Source: Earliella scabrosa (taxonomy: Eukaryota > Basidiomycota > Agaricomycetes > Polyporales > Polyporaceae). Taken from it: DNA of 64,000 bases. The DNA lies in contig JABYQQ010000005.1 of assembly GCA_022605405.1 (NCBI GenBank), positions 434,001 to 498,000 of the forward strand, given 5' to 3'. Shown in pieces: positions 1 to 12,093 of the stretch. Under the pieces are notes generated by a model, which saw only the letters and a list, made by a program, of their open reading frames with translations, did not search any database and was not told the DNA's origin. How positions within the stretch are numbered: the stretch's first letter is position 1; each line of letters starts with the position of its first letter. The position numbers and the translations under genes are program-made.

Positions 1-3000
1 CACAATAGACGACGGATGCTCACCATATCGCACGGGCGGACGTGCTGAAATGGGCAGAGACACTTCTCCACCTTACCGCACACTTGGCTGCATCCATCTT
101 ACGGCACGGATGTTCCCGACTGGAGCAGTCTGGAGCCCACCAGCGGCCGCCCTATCTCAACGCGGCCCACAACTCACGCCTGAGCTTAACGGACGTCCAT
201 TGTAGCCTGTGTGCATGGTACCGTGCGCGGACAGAGGAGGAGGGCGAGTGCTATGTACTGTACTGTACTTGGCTGCAACTTGAACACTAACGGGGCGCCT
301 CGCCCCGCGTGCGTCACCCTGCCACTGCCGCGAACCTCGGTGCGGACCGCACCCGCGCAACCGGGACCACGATGCATGACCTCACGGGGCCCGTCAGACT
401 AGGTTTTCCTTCCATCGCGAGCCAGATGTCGATGCCATCTGACGCACGCGAAGGCCGTGTCAGTGAATGGCCACTAGCACGGGCGCGAGAGAAGGGGTGG
501 GACGAAGAGGCGCGGCGAGCAGCTGCAGCACCGCGGACAAGGCGAGGGGGAGATGGAGTAGGGTGGGGTGGGGTGAGGAAGGGTGCTCACCTCCACAACA
601 TGGAAGATCAGTCAAGCTCGTGCGCATGCCTGCTTCCTTGGAAGGCTGGGAGGTGAGCTCGATGTAGGACCACGATCCTGCGTGGGAGACGGGCGCGAGA
701 GGAAGCTGTCAGCAGCGGGCCGTGCGGGACGTGAGGGCAGGAAGGCACAGTGGGTGACGGTACGTGATGACTGGGGGTTCGGGAATGTCTGGATGTGTGG
801 GGACGCGGAGATGTGGAGATGTGGGGGTGTGTGGGGGTGGACGTCGCGGCGTACGCACCTCTGTCGAGGCCATCGAGCAGCCTTACAAGAAGCTGATGGA
901 ATGCGAAGCAAACGTGAGGGACCTTTTGCGTCTGGAGACTACACGCAGTCGCTTCGCTCCGCTGAAGATGAGACCTGCAAATCCCAACACCAGGTCAGAG
1001 GATTGACAAGACGAAAGACGAATGGGCACCGACTTTCGAGCAGAGGATGCGTCGACCGGAGACCAGGGGAGAGAGGGTCTGGGTGCAGAGCTCGCCCCGA
1101 GCCCGGTGGGGCATATAAGCCAAAATCCAGCACGCGCGCACGCACCACGAATCTCCCAATGTCGCTGATCCATTCCGGGCAGCAGGCTCCTGGCTCGCAT
1201 GCATGCCATCATCACATCAGCCTGCTGCTCAGAGCTACGTACGATTGGAACTGACAGCGCGCCGGTACGGTATCTTGATCGATGCAAAGGCCCCCCTCCA
1301 TTGAATCTGATTCTGCGGCGGGTTCCGGAAGCCCCCGTGTCAACGAACGCGAACCCGGAGCTTGCGAATGCGAACGATAAGAACCAGAACCCAGAACCAG
1401 AATTCAGAACCCGCGTGCGCGACGCGCCCCCTTGATTCCGCCCCGGCCATGCGCGCGGTGACGGCAGCGCAGAGTTCGTCGCGGGGCCCCTTCGCGCTGC
1501 ACCCCCGGGCAGGCGCGGAGAGGCCGCGCGTGTGGGGCGGGAATTCAGCGGCGAACCCGCAGGAGGGGTGTGTGGGGTGTGTGCGTCTTGCCCCCCCATC
1601 CTTCGTCTTCCATGACATGCATATGAGTGGCCCCCTTCAAGATTAGAACACCGCTTGAATGGACGTCGTAGGCAGAAGCCGCAACGCGCGCGCGTTCTCT
1701 GCGGGAAGCGTACGCTGACCGGCGGGGCGAGACCTGCTGCGGGCGTCGAGTACAGACGCGTTTGTCGGATTGGGACGGGGACGATCCCCTCGAGCTCGTC
1801 TGGTTCCGCTTCGAGCTCGCAAGTCGCGACGAACAGCGCCGGGCGGGCGGGCCCTCCTCTCCTGATCTGATAATTATGGAGTGGATCGCCGGGGGGAGGG
1901 GGAGGTTGGCCAGGCGGCGCATGCAGTAGCAGCAGGGACGGACGGTCCGCATCCGCGAGAATCGTCCCGCAAGTCTGGCTTGCGCGCGGGTGCCCGACCG
2001 CGCGAACGGCCGCACACGAGGACTGCCAGAAGAGGGCATCTCTGAGCTCAGCAGGCACGAACAGGAGGGATCATGGGGGGACATACATTCACATTGCCTT
2101 AGCGAGCGAATGCGCTCTTCACCACCTCTCCGCTTCTCTACGGCACCCTATTTGGGAGAAGTAGGAATCTAGGGGACCGGTGTGCCCGTCTGCAACGAAA
2201 ACGTGATGGGGACTATCCGTTCATGCGCCTGACAGGTGGTCAGTTGTGATATGTCTCGTCAAGGGCCTTCATGCGTGGACATACACTTACCGGGACAGTC
2301 GCGCGAAAAGGTCAGCTTAAACCACTGCGTCCGACAGTTTCGCGTCAGCGCTCTCAAGGCAGGCTTGTCGCTGCCTGCTACGTGGTGCTAGCAGCGCCCC
2401 GGTTGAATGGAGCCTCCCAGACGTTAACGCAATCAACGGGGAGAGCGGGGAGAACGAAAGTGCGGATGCATGGACCGGGGGCAGGACCCTGCAACTGGGG
2501 GTGATAGTACGACATCAGAGAGACGTCGAACGCCGTAATTCGCGAGACAACTTCCAGCAGGATCGTCCAGACGAGCATTTGCCGCGGGTCCGCATGGGAC
2601 ATGGGAGAACGATGCAGGTCGCTGGTCGGAGCAGGCTGCTCAGATGGTGGTGGGATCATGGATGCAACATGCGTACGGCAGCGAGTCAGCTTCCAGGGTT
2701 AGAGCCGGGACGCACTGGGAGCGCAGTAGACAGGAAGATTGCCTTTGGACGTCCGATTTCCGAATGCAGGTCCACGCGAGGTCCGCGTGTGCGCTCGATC
2801 GGTAGGGACATGCCAGCAAACCCTGTCCCGAACCACATCTGGGGTCCAAACCGCTGCGGCTGCCATCCAGTGTCACCTTGTTTCTACCCCGCACTAATCT
2901 CTCCGTGCTCTGAGCATATCACCCGTCAGCCTTGACGACGACGGCCAGAACGAGTCTGAATCTCTTACCGGGCGCCGCGGCGAACCACCGCGTTCGAGAC

Positions 3001-3202
3001 AGGACCGGCACGCTCTCTCACATGATGGAGCTTCGAGTCGCAGCTTGACTAATATTCATACAGGATGACAGATATAGCAGCTGATAAATAAGCACAGTAT
3101 GGCGTTACAAGCCGTCGTACAATTTGCGGCTAGGTCGATCTTCGTACACCGAGCATCCTACACTTGCATGGTATCACGGTCGGATGAGGTGTCGGCAGGC
3201 AA
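1..3202. other. Gene-poor stretch, no supported gene
   Basis: I see no convincing gene here. Several long open frames exist on both strands, up to about 390 codons, but their products are rich in Arg, Pro, Ser and Ala as expected of GC-rich noncoding DNA, and none matches a family I know. No intron with a good donor, branch site and acceptor joins them. There is a G-rich purine run around 785-845, a short GAACCAGAA-type direct repeat around 1380-1412, and a TATA-like site near 1111. The last part (about 2940-3200) is 3' flank of the zinc-knuckle gene. Confidence 0.5.
1380..1412. repeat. Short GAACCAGAA-type direct repeat
   Basis: Three imperfect copies of a GAACCAGAA-like unit sit in tandem, ending at a GAATTC. 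It is a local low-complexity tract with no gene around it. Confidence 0.6.
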
Positions 3203-3989
3203 TCAGGTGGCATAGTCAGCGTTCTCGGGACAGTCGCGAGCGATCTGGGGTCGTCGTACGGATCAGGTAAAGTGGAAAGACGAGAAACGCGGTCACTGAC
3301 ATGGCCTTCCTGCTGACACTTGTAGCAGGTCTTGTTCTTGTTGGGGTTGCCGACAGGAGCGCCAGTATCGGCCACGGTCGTACCCGGAGCTGCGAGACAG
3401 TCCCTGGAGAAGCACAGGAAATGAAGATGGAGTGGCGGAGTTGTGCATGCAGTCAGAACGTACCTGGCCATATGGTTCGGCCCTCCGCAGCGGTAACACT
3501 TGACCGGAGGAAGAGTGGAGGTGTTGAGTCCCCGTCCCGGCGGGGGAGCACGGGAGGCGAAAGCTCCGCCAGCGCCGTTGGGGCAGGAGCGCGCGAAGTG
3601 CCCAAAGCGACCACAGTTCTGATAGAGGACAGGATAGGAATGGACAGATTGAGAACGGGAGGGCAACCGGATCGAGGACGTCTGTACGCACGTAGCACTT
3701 CTGGCCGGAGTTCTGCAGCCTGAGGCTGGGACACTCGGCCTGGATGTGGCCCACACCGCCGCACGAGTAGCACTGCTTGGCGGCGACCGAGCGGGGCTGA
3801 GGGCACGCCGCGGACTCATGGCCGGGCTGGCGGCAGTTGTAGCAGAGACGCTGCTCGGAGGAGCAGTTTTCTGCGATGTGCCCCACTGCCGGAGTTACGG
3901 GTTACGACGGGTAGAGTGGAGAGGGAGCGGGGGGCATACGCACAGTTGCCGCACTTGAAACAGCCCTTCCTGCTGAACTGGTATGCCAT
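3203..3989 (-). CDS. GIS2: CCHC zinc-knuckle nucleic-acid-binding protein, GIS2/CNBP-like
   Basis: Joining five exons on the minus strand gives about 178 residues carrying six CX2CX4HX4C knuckles: CFKCGNLGHIAENC near the N-terminus, then CYNC, CYSC, CYNC, CYRC and finally CYKCQQEGHIARDC just before the stop. Three of the knuckles are split by introns; each joins cleanly at GT-AG sites, and this restores the missing Cys or His residues. Start is the ATG at 3989 (MAYQFSRKG), which puts the first knuckle at residue 10, as usual for the family. A Gly/Arg/Pro-rich linker follows knuckle 4. The yeast Gis2 and animal CNBP/ZNF9 proteins bind single-stranded nucleic acid and mRNA, associate with ribosomes and affect translation. 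Architecture and length fit well. It is a cellular gene rather than a retrotransposon Gag, because it has introns and only knuckles. Confidence 0.88.
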
Positions 3990-5387
3990 TTTGGCCTGAC
4001 TGCACTACTGATTGCCTGAACCTAGCATAGGGGTTACCGGGAGCGGCGGAGCAGGGTAGTACTCGTGCAGCGACGGTGACGCACCTCGCTTCTTCCCTCT
4101 TCCTACAAACCCAGCCTTTCCTTCCCTCCTCCTTCGTAAGGATAGGACCGGCGACGAGTGAGATGGGCGATGGCGATAAACCCAGAGCGACGGCCGTCGC
4201 CCATCTGCGACGCTGATTCAGGGCCGGCCCCCCAGCCAGCCCGATCGGGTAACTCGTCCAGATCGCCCGCCATCGCCGCGCCCCCTCGCGTCTCTCTGCG
4301 ACCCCGCCCGCCTGCCCCGCCCGCCGTCTCGTCCAGCCGCGCCGCACGCGCCGCGTCCGCGTCGAGCACGGAGGGCAGCTGCGGCGGGCGCGCCCCTCGC
4401 GAAGCGTCGTACACACGGCAAACGCGTGGCAGCTTCCATGTCTGGGATCGCCATCACCTCCAATCGGGCAAGCACTGCGTTGCGTCCTGACACGGTCCAC
4501 GGTGACGGTCCACCGTGCACGAGCCGGAAGGACACCGGGCTGCTGCATGTTTGTCGCCGTCTTTTCTCAGCCGCCTCGTTCACGTCACCCATAATGAAAT
4601 CCAGATGCGCCTCTCCTCGAATTGTCCCTGCGGGCCGCACATCTGGCACTGGGCAGCGCGTGCGGATGCATATGCCATACATATGTCACCCTGCGGCCCC
4701 TGCCTCGCGCCGAACGAGTAGGTGGGCTCCCGGAGCTGGTGCCGCACAACGCCCCATTCAGTCTCGCTGCATCTGCATGCTGATAATCAGTCCTTAGGCC
4801 AGTCTGCAGCCGCCAGCAACCACCCTGACTGGCGCCCCCCACGCGCACGGACATTGGACAAGCCAAACGGTGTGCCATCCCAGTTCCAGCCTCCAGCCTC
4901 AGGGCCAATGGGACAGTCGCCCAGCCACCCTAACCCTTGAGGGTCGCCTGGCTCATATCTTGATCCGAATCTCCGCCTCGACCTTAAAAACCCTTGGAAG
5001 GCTTTTTGCCTCCGCTCCGGGCGCATCTCTCTTCCCCAGCGCGTCTCTGCGCCTCGGTATGTCTCTCTGCCCTACCAGCCGCGAAGGGATCCCCCGCGCG
5101 GCTCGAGCTCCTCCGCCCGCCCTTCTCCACTCACCCACTCACTCACTCACTCACTCACGCTCTTCTCTTTCTCCTTCTCTCCAGGGGTGCTCGTGACATC
5201 CACACACACAACCTTCCAGCGTACATCCGACCTCCGCCCACCCGCATCCATCGCGCTTCTTGTTAGGTCGAACATCCGTTTCGCGCGAGGTACGCACTCC
5301 CTCTCTCTCCCCCGCACAGAGATTGGGTTCGCAGATGGAAGCTCAGATTGGCCCTCGCAGATCCACTCGGGCCTGGTGCGAAACGGC
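3990..5387. promoter_or_regulatory. Intergenic DNA with promoter-like segment near 4900-5290
   Basis: No reading frame here looks coding. From about 4905 there is a CCAAT box (4905-4909) followed by a long pyrimidine-rich run with little structure (about 5020-5330) and a TCAC microsatellite. This is the usual appearance of a basidiomycete RNA polymerase II promoter reading rightward, and suggests a transcript starting near 5150-5300. The leftward 5' flank of the zinc-knuckle gene occupies the first few hundred bases. Confidence 0.4.
5127..5158. repeat. TCAC tetranucleotide microsatellite
   Basis: About seven near-perfect copies of a four-base unit (TCAC/CACT) lie in the pyrimidine-rich promoter-like region. 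Confidence 0.85.
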
Positions 5388-5632
5388 ATGCGCGGCCTTG
5401 CAAGACGCGTAGTAACGAGCGCGCGAAGTGTGGGTCTATCCGTGGAAGGGCGGGCTCCCCAAGGACGCATCGCAGATGCCAGACGGTGCGCACCCAGGTG
5501 TGTTCAGCAGCTCGCTCGCTTGCCGACGCCTCGCGCTGACGTTGGTTGTGTTGCAGTTATGACCTTCTGTTCTTTCTCGGTAGCTTGTCTTCCTATGCAC
5601 ACCAGTCATTTTTACGCTTGTTGCGCTGTTGA
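5388..5632 (+). CDS. Doubtful small spliced protein, about 61 residues
   Basis: A 59-base candidate intron (5498-5556) has donor GTGTGT, a branch-like GCTGAC 17 bases before the end, and acceptor TTGCAG. Removing it joins two frames into a 61-residue protein that starts with the ATG at 5388 (MRGLARRVVTSARS), is Arg-rich and amphipathic at the N-terminus, and has a short hydrophobic stretch (YDLLFFLGSLSSY) near the end. That would be compatible with a small mitochondrial or membrane protein, but I recognise no family. A CCAAT and CT-rich promoter-like stretch lies just upstream, which is the main reason to list it. It may instead be a noncoding transcript. Confidence 0.28.
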
Positions 5633-6274
5633 GTGCTGAGTGCTGAGTGCCCGGCCTCGCGTCGCGATGACGTCCACAAGAACACAAGAACACTCGCCGA
5701 TCGCGTCGCGCCGCACCGACGACGTCGAAGCCGTCGACACGCCAGACTGCGGCTGCGACCCATGAGCTTTAGTAAAGTGCCGCTCGCTCGCGGAAATGAA
5801 CGAGCCTAGACTGTGGTCTCCGCGCAGAAGAGCGTGCATACCACGGTCCATGCCGTGGGCTGGGTGCGCGCCGACACGTATTTGTGCGGCCCTTGCAACC
5901 TTGCAACCTTGGACAACATAGTTCGTTCTTACGTCTCAGAACAGAACTGAGAAGCTCTTCTCTTGCAAGGGGCCGTACAGCCACCCGCGCAGACGGGGGA
6001 ACCGTCCCTCGGCCGGCAGCACCTGTGTCGACGACGATCCGTTCAGTCGGACGGGACGACTCCGAGTACGTCATACGAACGCACTGAGAGTTTTGCGTAG
6101 TGATCGCCCCCGTCGCATAATGCGGCATGTTATGTGTTTGTCAGGACGGGGTCTATTACGCTCCTCATATTATCTATCGCACACATGCATACGTACGCCG
6201 GCCATCCAAAACGACCAGAACTAACAGAACCTGAACAAGACGGCGCTCAGAATACCCCGCGGAACCCATCACGT
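5633..6274. other. Intergenic, no gene seen
   Basis: Nothing recognisable. It should contain 3' flanks of the doubtful small gene on the left and of the aminotransferase on the right. Confidence 0.5.
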
Positions 6275-8803
6275 CTACTGCTCCTTGAAGAAGTCGCGCA
6301 TGACCTTGGCGATAATCTTCACCGCCTTGCTCATGTCCTCTTGCTGCATCACGAACCACAGGCCCATCAGCAACCATACGCACAACATCGACACAGAACA
6401 ACACGCCACGCACCGATCCATAGCTGAACGCGATGCGGAAGTGACCCTCGACAGGGCTCACGCCCTCCTCGTCCGCCGCAAAGTACGCCCCAGGCCCGAT
6501 CAGCACGCCCGCCTCCGCGATCGCCGTCCAGAGCTTCATCTCCTGCGTCTGCCCGTCCTCCTCCGGCGCACCCGCAGCGCCCCGCCGCACGTTCTCATCA
6601 AAGTGGATCCTGAGCCACACGAACATGCCCGACGTCGGCGGGACGAGGCTGAAGAGCGGCTTCGCGCGGTACTTCTCCGACATCTCGACGAAGGCGCGGG
6701 GCTTGGCGTACGCGGTGTAGACGGTGCAGCCCGTCCAGGAGCCCGTCGTGCCGACCGAGCGCTGGAGGAGGAACTCGTCCGCGAGCGCGTCGATGAGGAA
6801 GTCCCGGCGGGACTTGTACTGCACCGCGAGACCTGGCGGGGGATCAGGTATCAAGGGTGCGAGCGAGCGAGGGCGGATCGTCAGCGGAGGGCGTGCCCGA
6901 ACATCCCGAGCGCGCACTCACCCTGCAGCCATCGGACGTACCCGTCGTACTGCCATGTGGTCAGCAGCTGGGTGATCAGGGACTGGACGAGTGCAAATAG
7001 AACCCCCGGACTGGGATGAGTAAGTGCGTCACACGAGAGGCAGGGCGTGCTGACGGACCTGGCCGAACCCGCAGGGGGCCTGCGTGGACGTCTCGCCTGC
7101 GCGCTCCAGCCGCTCCGCGAAGCGAGGGTTGCAGGTGAAGAAGCCCAGGCGGGAGCCGGGGGCAATAGTCTGCGCGAGCATCAGCGTGAGTACTACTCGA
7201 ACGGGAGTGTGGGATCCCGCGACGCACCTTGGAGAACGTGTCGAGACGGATGACCCGACCCTGGTAGTCGATCCTGTTGGAATCCGGCTCAGCGTTCTGC
7301 CTGAGGGAGGATGAGAATGAGCAACGCACTTGAGGTAGCTGGGCGCGAGGCTTGCAAGCCAGGCTGCGGGATCGGCGGGCATGGTCTGGGAAGTACGCTC
7401 GTCCTTGGATGTGTATGAACCCATTTGCAGGAAGTAGTAAGGGTCGTCCTCGACGATGATGACATCTGTAGTTAATGATGCGGTCAGCTCAAGCATTGGG
7501 CTCGCGAGCATGAAAAGAGGTGGGCGTGTATCTGAACCACCACGAAGATGTCAAGAGCCGTCTCGGTGCCTATTTCGGACTGGTAGATCGGCACAGAGAT
7601 GGAAGTGTCCTTACGACACCGTCTCTCATGAGTTAACTCGTGCCGGATACACGAGCAGGGAGGGCTCTACTCGTGCTCTTTCCCTGAAGCACAATCCTGA
7701 GAGAACCAGGCTTACCGTACTCGACGCAGACGTCGTAGATCTCCTTCTTCCTATCCAAGTTCATCGTCTATCGGAATCTCAGTGAGTGAACCTTGTTACC
7801 CCAGCGGAAGCGAGAAGAAGCGCACCACGCCTGTCGGGTTCTGGCCGACTGGAACCGTGTACATAACATGGGGTCTGGCAACGGGATCAGCGCACGGCGC
7901 ACACAGACGATCGCGGTGAGGACGATTACCGCTTGCAGCCGCGCGCGGCCTCGTCCCAGCCTGCGAGAAGCTTGCGGAGCTCGTCGCTGCGCATGCCCTG
8001 ATCGTCCATGGGCACGCCGACGGGATGGATGCCGTAAGGCGCGCTGCTCGCGAGTGCGGACGGGTAGGTCCAGTCCTCGGTGATGAACGCTTCTCCCGGG
8101 TTGCAGAGCGTCGTCACCGTTCTGGCCCAGCTGTGAAGTGGCCGAGATGAAACTCTGTCATTATTGGGTCAGGACGGAGCGGCACGGACCCGTCGGTGTT
8201 GCCCGTCTGGACGAGGGTCTGCCAGTCCGAGTAGGCGGGTTGGTAGGTCTTCTCCACGAATTCGTTGATGAACTTCTGGAGCTGGGGCAGGCCTGTCGCC
8301 GTGCCGTACTGGAGGGCGGTCGCGAGAGTGACATCGTCCTTGGTTGCCGGATACTTCGGGATCGTGATGGGACGGGTCTTCTCCTTTGGAGTACTGCCGA
8401 ACAGCTTCCAGAGCCAGGAGAAAGACGAGCCGCCCTGGTTGGAGTCGAGCGCGAACGAGTCCGGGACGAGTGCTGCAAAAGCGCTAGCGTGAGTCACTTG
8501 ACAGCGGGCTGGTAGGACGGCTACTGTGGCACATACCGTCACCCGAGATGGCAGCAAAGGGGAAGTATGCCTCGCTGGGCATGCCTGGTGCACCATGTGT
8601 GTCAACACTGGATCTTCCATGTCTGGAGTGGCAAGCGGGACGAAGAACGTCAACGTACCCCCGGCAAGGCTGATCAGACCTGGACGGCCAAAGTAGCGCG
8701 CCAAACCCTTGAGCGGTGACGTCGCTCGGGCACGCGAGAGGTCGGAGAGATGGTGCGAGAGGTCGATGGCCTTCTGCACCGGTCGCTTCTCCGAGGCTTG
8801 CAT
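6275..8803 (-). CDS. PLP-dependent class I/II aminotransferase, ARO8-like
   Basis: About ten exons encode a fold-type I aminotransferase of the Aro8 / 2-aminoadipate aminotransferase group, which moves amino groups between aromatic or branched amino acids or 2-aminoadipate and 2-oxoglutarate using pyridoxal phosphate. Landmarks in order: RPGLISLAGG then MPSEAYFPF near the N-terminus, the TALQYGTATGLPQLQKF block, ITEDWTYPSAL, YTVPVGQNPTG (substrate/PLP loop), VIIVEDDPYYFLQ (Asp and Tyr that hold the cofactor), RLDTFSKTIAPGSRLGFF with the Schiff-base Lys in TFSK, and a C-terminal FRIAFSYG with the substrate-binding Arg. It ends with MRDFFKEQ and a stop at 6275. The family landmarks I checked are present with no broken frame. 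The start is uncertain: I use the ATG at 8803 (MQASEKRPVQK). Coding-like residues continue further upstream in another frame without an ATG, so a further 5' exon is possible. Confidence 0.87.
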
Positions 8804-10074
8804 CTTTGGGCTGGGCGATGGCGACAGAACGGCGGGGGTCCTCGTAGTATGATGCTAAGTACGACTGGGGGGCCGGGGCCGCGTGCGCCCACTGCAGATA
8901 GCTCTCCAGTCGCGCACCCACAGTCAGCCGCCCTGTCTCTCAGTCTGAGTAAGCCGATAAGCGCAGCCACGCTGCGCCCTGCCCGAAAAAGCAGCAGCCT
9001 GGGAGCCTCCGTCCGGCGCTCCGCCTCGTGTCTGCTATGTAAGTACACCGACGTTGACGTCAGTTGCCTCTGCTCCCTCACCAATGCAACCTCGTTCGCC
9101 GACTGCCTTCTGTCACCAGGCCCGCAAACGGACATATGCGACATCTTGGGTGAGAGAAATGTTGGTTCTGTAAGCAACTCGATGTCAATTGAATAGGAAT
9201 GCTTTACCGACTTCTCCAACCTGTCAGCACACCAAGTTGTAACCTTAGCTATTGCTCCGATATCGGGAATAGTACACTCACGCGTTATTCTTCTCTGTGT
9301 GGTTAGATCGCCGCTGACTTGGACCAGCGAAGATTGCAGGGTATGCTGAGAGTCTGTCTCCAAGGCAAGTGCAAGGCTGTGCGCAGAACCCGAAAATGAT
9401 TGAAGAATCTGGCAGGCTCTCGAAATACTTTGGAGCGAATATGTGCGTCCGCTCGCTGACGTCCTTTACCAGCTGTTGTGGCCGGCCACTGGCCCTCACC
9501 AATGACTCTCAGAGATAACTTAAGACAGGCAAGCATTCTTTGGCACCGTGTATACACCCCTCCTCCTTCAAGTCAAACCAGTACAGGGCCAGGGGTGTCG
9601 TGCGGTCAAACGCAATCACCGATGCGATCGACACACATTGGGATGGTAACTCGAAGCCAAACCAAACCCGTCCGTTCACCAACTGCGACGGTCACTCTGC
9701 CACTTGAAACGACGACTAGAAGCAGTAGCGTCACGCGGAAATCCAAGGGCGAACACCTTGGAAGTTGCGTCTCGAGAGTCGACCGTCGTCTTGCCGTACT
9801 CACGGCCATCGCCTGGTCTGATATTCATAGGTTTGCTTCGTTCGATCTTGTGGCTTCACGACGGCAACACAGGATGCGGATAGCGGCAACTACAAGTGAC
9901 ACAACCAACAAGATTCGTGGTCTCGAAGTATGATACTATCTCAGGCAGATCACGTCGTCTTTGGTTGCCCAACATGACTGATACTGGTCAGACAGCAAAC
10001 TCTTATAGCTCGCAGTGCTACTAGGTTCCCGCTGCATCCCCCACCTCCCCGTTTGCGGGTCCTGATTAAAACAC
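8804..10074. other. Intergenic, no supported gene
   Basis: It contains the 5' flank of the aminotransferase and the promoter of DUF6533 gene 1. A plus-strand frame around 9640-9933 (starting MVTRSQTK) is open but Ser/Thr/Arg-rich and matches nothing I know, so I do not call it. Confidence 0.45.
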
Positions 10075-11850
10075 ATGTTCAACGACTCTCAAACCCAGAC
10101 AGCTCAAATCATCGCTGCCGCTACAGCCGAGTAAGTCTCAATCATCACACCTTATATATATTGCCTCAGGCTTGACATTGCATTGTTATGTCCAGTCAGG
10201 TGGCTCTCTACCTCCAGACGGCCGCGGGAGGTGAGCCAAGCTATTCAATTGCCTCGTATGGATATATTCATAAGTGAATACTGCTCTAGCTCTCTATGTG
10301 TATGAGTATATCATCACATTTGGTCGGGAGGTGGACCTGTTCTGGAAGCGCAAGATCACGTTGGCTGCAGTCCTTTTCTTTGCAAGCCGTTACATATCGT
10401 TGTGTTTCCATTTGTTTGGGTTTCCATTTCAGATGAGCTTACAGGTGAATATGCAATCAATCGAACTGGTGTCTAACTTTGTGAAGTGACGTTTGGTTAT
10501 ATATAGAGGTCAGAGGATGACGTCGCATCCGCATTCTGCCACTGCCCGCTTGTGCTTACAACATATGTCTATTTCAGCTGCGTGCCTGTGGCTTATACAT
10601 CAAGCATTATGGCCGTCGTTCTGTATTTCCCATGGGCCGGTTAGCACCCGCATTTTCCTTGCGAATTCATACTCATACCTACTTACCGACGGCTGTGTTC
10701 ATGTAGTTTTTTCGGGTTTGAGAGCACTTGCACTCAGCTCCGGGGCGTGGCCAGTAGCACTCGGAGTCTTCTGTCTATCCTTGGGCCCCCTCATTGTCAA
10801 CTCTGTCAGTGCAGATTTGGGCCTATCTTCTGGTTCTAACTGTTGCGATCAGGTCAATATGGGGTATTCTACATTAGTACAAGATGGGGTTGTATGTGGC
10901 TTTGTCACGCAACTGTCAATGTCTGTTGCACATAGGTAAGAAACTCTACCATTCAAATTTATCCGAGTCAGTATGGCTGATTTGCATTTTACCTCAGCCG
11001 TGAGCACTGTCATGACCATGCCAGCTCATGCACTGGCAATAACCACTAACTTGTGGTGTATCGATAGTCGTGGTAATCTCCAGGGTCAGCCTCATCACCG
11101 CTGAACTTTTGGTCCTGATCATCACATGGAGGGCAACCTTAAAGACAAGCCGCGACATCAGAGCCCTTGGTCAGGGCATGTTGCTGTCAGCCACGATGTT
11201 CCGAGACGGTCCGTGCACACATTTGTACTCATCCATTCTTGCTATTAATTCTGGGATACATACAGGAGTGATGTATTTCGTGTGCGTCAGTCTACCACAT
11301 ATGTCGTGTGTATACTTGCTCATAGCGAACCAGTGTTCTTCTCTTCATCAATGTCCTTCATTTCATTTTTACATCGCTTTCTGTGAGTGCTGCTTACTAC
11401 AATTGTTGTCAGCCTCAAGCAGGACGCAGACTCTCTCCTCCAGATAACCTCCGGCAGCGCGGTATTCCAAAGCACCAGCGGCATCGCTACGTTATCATTA
11501 CCGTGAGTCAGCCAAGCCATGCGTGAGGTCACGGTTGTATTATGGTCCTCACTCATCACCATGGCAGTCTAACCGCGATTCTGGTCTCAAGATTCCTCAT
11601 CGATCTCCAAGATGCACAGAATGTCATGGTCCACCAGGGCTCGCTTCCATCGGACGGAAGTCTTCATTTGGACAGATTCATAGGCTCGCTTGGATCCGCC
11701 CTTCCTGCTCCCGACTTGTCATTCCAACCAAGTCAGAGGCGCCCTGAGGTCGCCGGAGTCGACTCGGACGACAATCGAGTCGAGAAGACAGATTGGCCCG
11801 ATGATCAGGCTAGTGCTGCGTCAACGGTTGACCCGTCCGATAGAGTATAG
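10075..11850 (+). CDS. DUF6533 seven-TM protein, gene 1
   Basis: A multi-exon gene starting at the ATG at 10075 (MFNDSQTQTAQI). Exon 3 carries the DUF6533 signature YEYIITFGREVDLFWKRK, followed by alternating hydrophobic segments across about seven exons: one ending at YFPWA before an intron, FSGLRALAL, LGPLIVNS, then VSLITAELLVLIITWRAT with RDIRALGQ, and a last exon with AILVSRFLIDLQDA, RFIGSLGSALPAPD and an acidic tail to the stop at 11850. The topology suggests about seven membrane helices with a cytosolic tail. Function is unknown; the family is expanded in Agaricomycetes and a receptor-like role is only a guess from topology. Genes 2 and 3 in this window have the same exon plan and the same motifs, so they are paralogues. 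Small exons make the exact junctions uncertain. Confidence 0.82.
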
Positions 11851-12093
11851 CACTCTCCTTTCATACCTTGCTTCATTTCCTGGAAGTCGAGCATAGAACC
11901 GCGAGATGGATACATGTACATAGATGACAAATAGATGATAGCCTCGAGTGTCGTTCCGGTCCTTGCGGGCCGGAATTGCGTAAGCCAGTACCTGCCATCT
12001 TTGTCACGCGCGGGCGCCTGACGCGAACTTGCCTCCCCTCATCTACATTCCTGACCCGCCCTAAAGCAACGCGACGCGAGACCACCTCGGGCG

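Noticed and set aside
883..2058. A 391-codon open frame on the minus strand
   Set aside because: The product is rich in Arg, Pro, Ser and Cys with no domain or splice support, and lies in GC-rich DNA where stop codons are scarce. Other frames over the same DNA are also partly open.
3203..3989. The zinc-knuckle gene as a retrotransposon Gag fragment
   Set aside because: Six knuckles with introns between them and no reverse transcriptase, integrase or long terminal repeats nearby; it fits the cellular GIS2/CNBP family.
8674..9363. A further N-terminal extension of the aminotransferase
   Set aside because: Coding-like residues (SYLASYYEDPRRSV) occur upstream in a different frame, but there is no ATG and no intron of reasonable length that joins them in phase to the RPVQKAIDLSHHL text.
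9640..9933. A plus-strand frame beginning MVTRSQTK
   Set aside because: Open but Ser/Thr/Arg-rich, no family resemblance and no splice support.
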